7,546 nt of DNA from Verrucomicrobiota bacterium (GTDB taxonomy: Bacteria > Verrucomicrobiota > Verrucomicrobiia > Verrucomicrobiales > Akkermansiaceae). The translations under genes and the position numbers were made by a program. Under the pieces are notes generated by a model. That model was given only the letters and a program-made list of their open reading frames with translations, searched no databases and was not told the DNA's origin. Within the stretch, counting starts at the first letter, position 1. Each line of letters begins with the position of its first letter. The stretch is from assembly GCA_026397695.1 (NCBI GenBank), contig JAPLUJ010000478.1, positions 1 through 7,546 on the forward strand, in the 5' to 3' direction. Positions 6,577 through 7,546 of the stretch are shown piece after piece.

Positions 6577-7182
6577 ATGGATCCGATGCACCCTTACGAA
6601 CACCTCTCGCTTTTCACCATCGGGCTGATTCTGAGCGTCTGGCTGATTGGCAGTCACGGGCTGATGCTGGCGAAACCTGCGTTGGTGCAGGGATTCCTGA
6701 AGAAATTCCCGCGCGATCAAGCGACCGGCCAAATTCTGCTAGGGATTGGCCTTGCATGGTTCTGGTTGCTGATCGCGCCTGACGGGCTGGGCAAACTCAG
6801 CGCGCTTGCCATGGACCTCGGTGAATTCAATGGAGCCAAGCCGCTGCTGCGGATTCTGGTGCCGGTGTCCCTGATATTGGTTGCGATCAGCGTGAAGGAT
6901 TTCCTCGCCGTTCGCGCGTTGGGCGTGGTCGGTCTGATGGTCGCCTCGCCGATGCTTGAAGCGGCGTTCCTCAAGGATCCATCCTCGCGCTTGCTGGTAC
7001 CCATCTACGCGTACGCCTTGCTCACCGCCTCGCTTTTCTGGGTTGGCATGCCCTATCTGTTCCGGGATGCCGTGACTTGGGTTACCGCCGATCCAAAACG
7101 TTGGACCTTGCTCTCCTTTGCGGGTCTCGGCTATGGGGTGGCGACTCTGGTCTGCGCATGTGCTTTCTGGCGGCACTATTGA
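6577..7182 (+). CDS. Uncharacterised multi-pass membrane protein
   Basis: 201 residues; I do not recognise the family. About six hydrophobic segments are visible (about 11-31, 52-68, 90-106, 110-128, 138-160, 177-196), with short charged loops such as KKFPRDQ (42-48) and VTADPKRW (169-176). There is no signal peptide beyond the first helix and no catalytic motif I can name. ATG 6577 has GGGGG five to nine bases upstream, the nearest thing to a ribosome site in front of a start in this window; a second ATG three codons later is also possible. The gene is divergent from the membrane-protein pair, so a shared promoter region is likely, and convergent with the entericidin-like gene. A hairpin lies just after its stop. 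Confidence 0.82.
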   Translation: MDPMHPYEHLSLFTIGLILSVWLIGSHGLMLAKPALVQGFLKKFPRDQATGQILLGIGLAWFWLLIAPDGLGKLSALAMDLGEFNGAKPLLRILVPVSLILVAISVKDFLAVRALGVVGLMVASPMLEAAFLKDPSSRLLVPIYAYALLTASLFWVGMPYLFRDAVTWVTADPKRWTLLSFAGLGYGVATLVCACAFWRHY

Positions 7183-7188
7183 CCTGTT

Positions 7189-7209
7189 CCTCCAGAGTGT
7201 TTCTGGAGG
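7189..7209. terminator. Hairpin between convergent genes, probable transcription terminator
   Basis: CCTCCAGA (7189-7196) and TCTGGAGG (7202-7209) form a perfect 8-bp stem with a 5-base GTGTT loop, beginning 7 bases after the plus-strand stop at 7182 and 28 bases beyond the stop of the minus-strand lipoprotein gene. Position suggests a bidirectional terminator. The following bases (TTGTGAG on plus) are only weakly T-rich, so an efficient intrinsic terminator is not proven. Confidence 0.5.
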
Positions 7210-7236
7210 TTGTGAGTATCGCTTGGCAGAGTACGT

Positions 7237-7425
7237 TCAGTAAACAGGCACGCCCGAGGTGTCCGTCCCGCTCGTGTTTGCGCTACCTTTACCTTGGGCC
7301 TTGCCGGCCGATTTCTCCATGCCTTCTCCAGTGAGCCGCAGGTCACGGCCCATTCCGATAAACGTATTGCAGGAACTGGTTAGAACGATTGCAGTGGCAA
7401 GTGCGATCAACAGGATAGGTTTCAT
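7237..7425 (-). CDS. Entericidin-like small lipoprotein
   Basis: 62 residues. MKPILLIALATAIVL is a short lipoprotein signal, TSSC (16-19) is the lipobox with Cys19 as the lipidated residue (Thr instead of the usual Leu at -3, with Leu at -4). The mature part begins CNTFIGMGRDLRLTGEGMEK. The CNT..G.G.D....G..(I/M) pattern is that of the EcnA/EcnB family, small membrane-bound lipoproteins linked in E. coli to stationary-phase lysis and its antidote. The tail (41-62) is Gly/Ser/Thr-rich and disordered-looking. ATG 7425 is preferred; an in-frame GTG directly before it is possible. A single gene is present, with no toxin/antidote pair in view. The upstream 100 bases include an AT-rich stretch that may hold the promoter. 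Toxicity in this organism is not implied by sequence. Confidence 0.83.
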   Translation of the reverse strand: MKPILLIALATAIVLTSSCNTFIGMGRDLRLTGEGMEKSAGKAQGKGSANTSGTDTSGVPVY

Positions 7426-7439
7426 CACAAGCCGTCGTA

Positions 7440-7495
7440 GCTAAAAAACCACCCCTTGCAAGCCTATAATGTAAATGTTTCTTAATAATCCTGGC
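7440..7495 (-). promoter_or_regulatory. AT-rich upstream region of the entericidin-like gene
   Basis: A markedly AT-rich island in an otherwise GC-rich window, lying directly upstream of the lipoprotein start. It contains TATAAT on the plus strand (7465-7470), read as ATTATA on the minus strand, within TTTACATTATAGG; no well-spaced -35 partner is evident in either direction. Promoter function for the minus-strand gene is inferred from position. Farther out, 7515-7524 is the palindrome CCCCCGGGGG; nothing else is recognised up to the window end. Confidence 0.3.
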
Positions 7496-7546
7496 AGGGT
7501 TTCTGCACACCGTGCCCCCGGGGGTCCAACCGCCAATAGTCATCCA

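Larger units (their letters stand above)
20..7383. other. Recurrent DNA word CTAAC(A) / (T)GTTAG, 21 copies
   Basis: CTAAC reads on the plus strand starting at 20, 127, 754, 1117, 2307, 2868, 3114, 3308, 3878, 3987, 5069, 5255, 5444, 5606, 5767 and 6235, and GTTAG at 523, 1960, 4394, 4908 and 7379. Sixteen are the hexamer CTAACA/TGTTAG, four end in G, one in C, none in T. Copies are single and dispersed, with spacings of roughly 100-1150 bases, mostly inside genes. The related form CTAGCA occurs at 859 and, reversed, near 2443 and 6737. Function unknown; see findings. Confidence 0.7.

Noticed and set aside
7465..7470. Perfect TATAAT on the plus strand as a promoter
   Set aside because: No -35 element at proper spacing and no plus-strand gene begins downstream before the window ends; it may simply reflect the AT-rich island.
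1..7546. CRISPR array, tRNA, rRNA, riboswitch, prophage or defence cluster
   Set aside because: I looked for regular direct repeats, cloverleaf-like sequences and characteristic genes and found none that I could support.

Overview
The window is GC-rich, densely packed bacterial chromosome. I read it as Verrucomicrobiota, probably a Verrucomicrobiales relative. This is inference from protein style: a compact glutamyl-tRNA synthetase, a remnant of a REP-associated transposase with a C-terminus typical of that phylum as I remember it, and lineage-style membrane proteins. No rRNA or other taxonomic marker is present, and no database was searched.

Layout. (1) 1-1834, minus strand: gltX (glutamyl-tRNA synthetase), then aroE (shikimate dehydrogenase, cut by the window edge), 11 bases apart and probably one transcript. 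(2) 1835-2201: a gap whose larger part is the decayed 3' end of a Y1/RAYT transposase. (3) 2202-3242, plus strand: a two-domain Lrp/AsnC-type protein with siroheme decarboxylase (Ahb/NirDLGH) signatures. (4) 3245-3351: a pair of inverted REP-like palindromes between convergent genes. (5) 3355-4495, minus strand: prfB (release factor 2) with an intact +1 programmed frameshift at an in-frame TGA. (6) 4496-6490, minus strand: a translationally coupled set of two related multi-pass membrane proteins and a possible small third ORF, joined by two ATGA overlaps. A perfect 17-bp hairpin follows, just upstream of prfB. (7) 6577-7182, plus strand: an unrecognised membrane protein, divergent from the pair. 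(8) 7237-7425, minus strand: an entericidin-like small lipoprotein, convergent with the previous gene across a hairpin.

Functionally this is housekeeping DNA (translation: gltX, prfB; aromatic biosynthesis: aroE; tetrapyrrole chemistry: the Ahb-like protein) with uncharacterised membrane genes. I see no defence system, prophage or biosynthetic cluster.

The most unexplained signal is at DNA-word level. CTAACA/TGTTAG occurs 16 times where base composition predicts about two, and the core CTAAC/GTTAG occurs 21 times. The word is spread over nearly every gene, in all three codon phases and on both strands, and it forces otherwise rare codons: 10 of the 11 TTA codons I could find lie inside GTTAG. 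It is also skewed 16:5 toward one strand regardless of gene direction. This looks like selection on a short DNA motif, not on codons.
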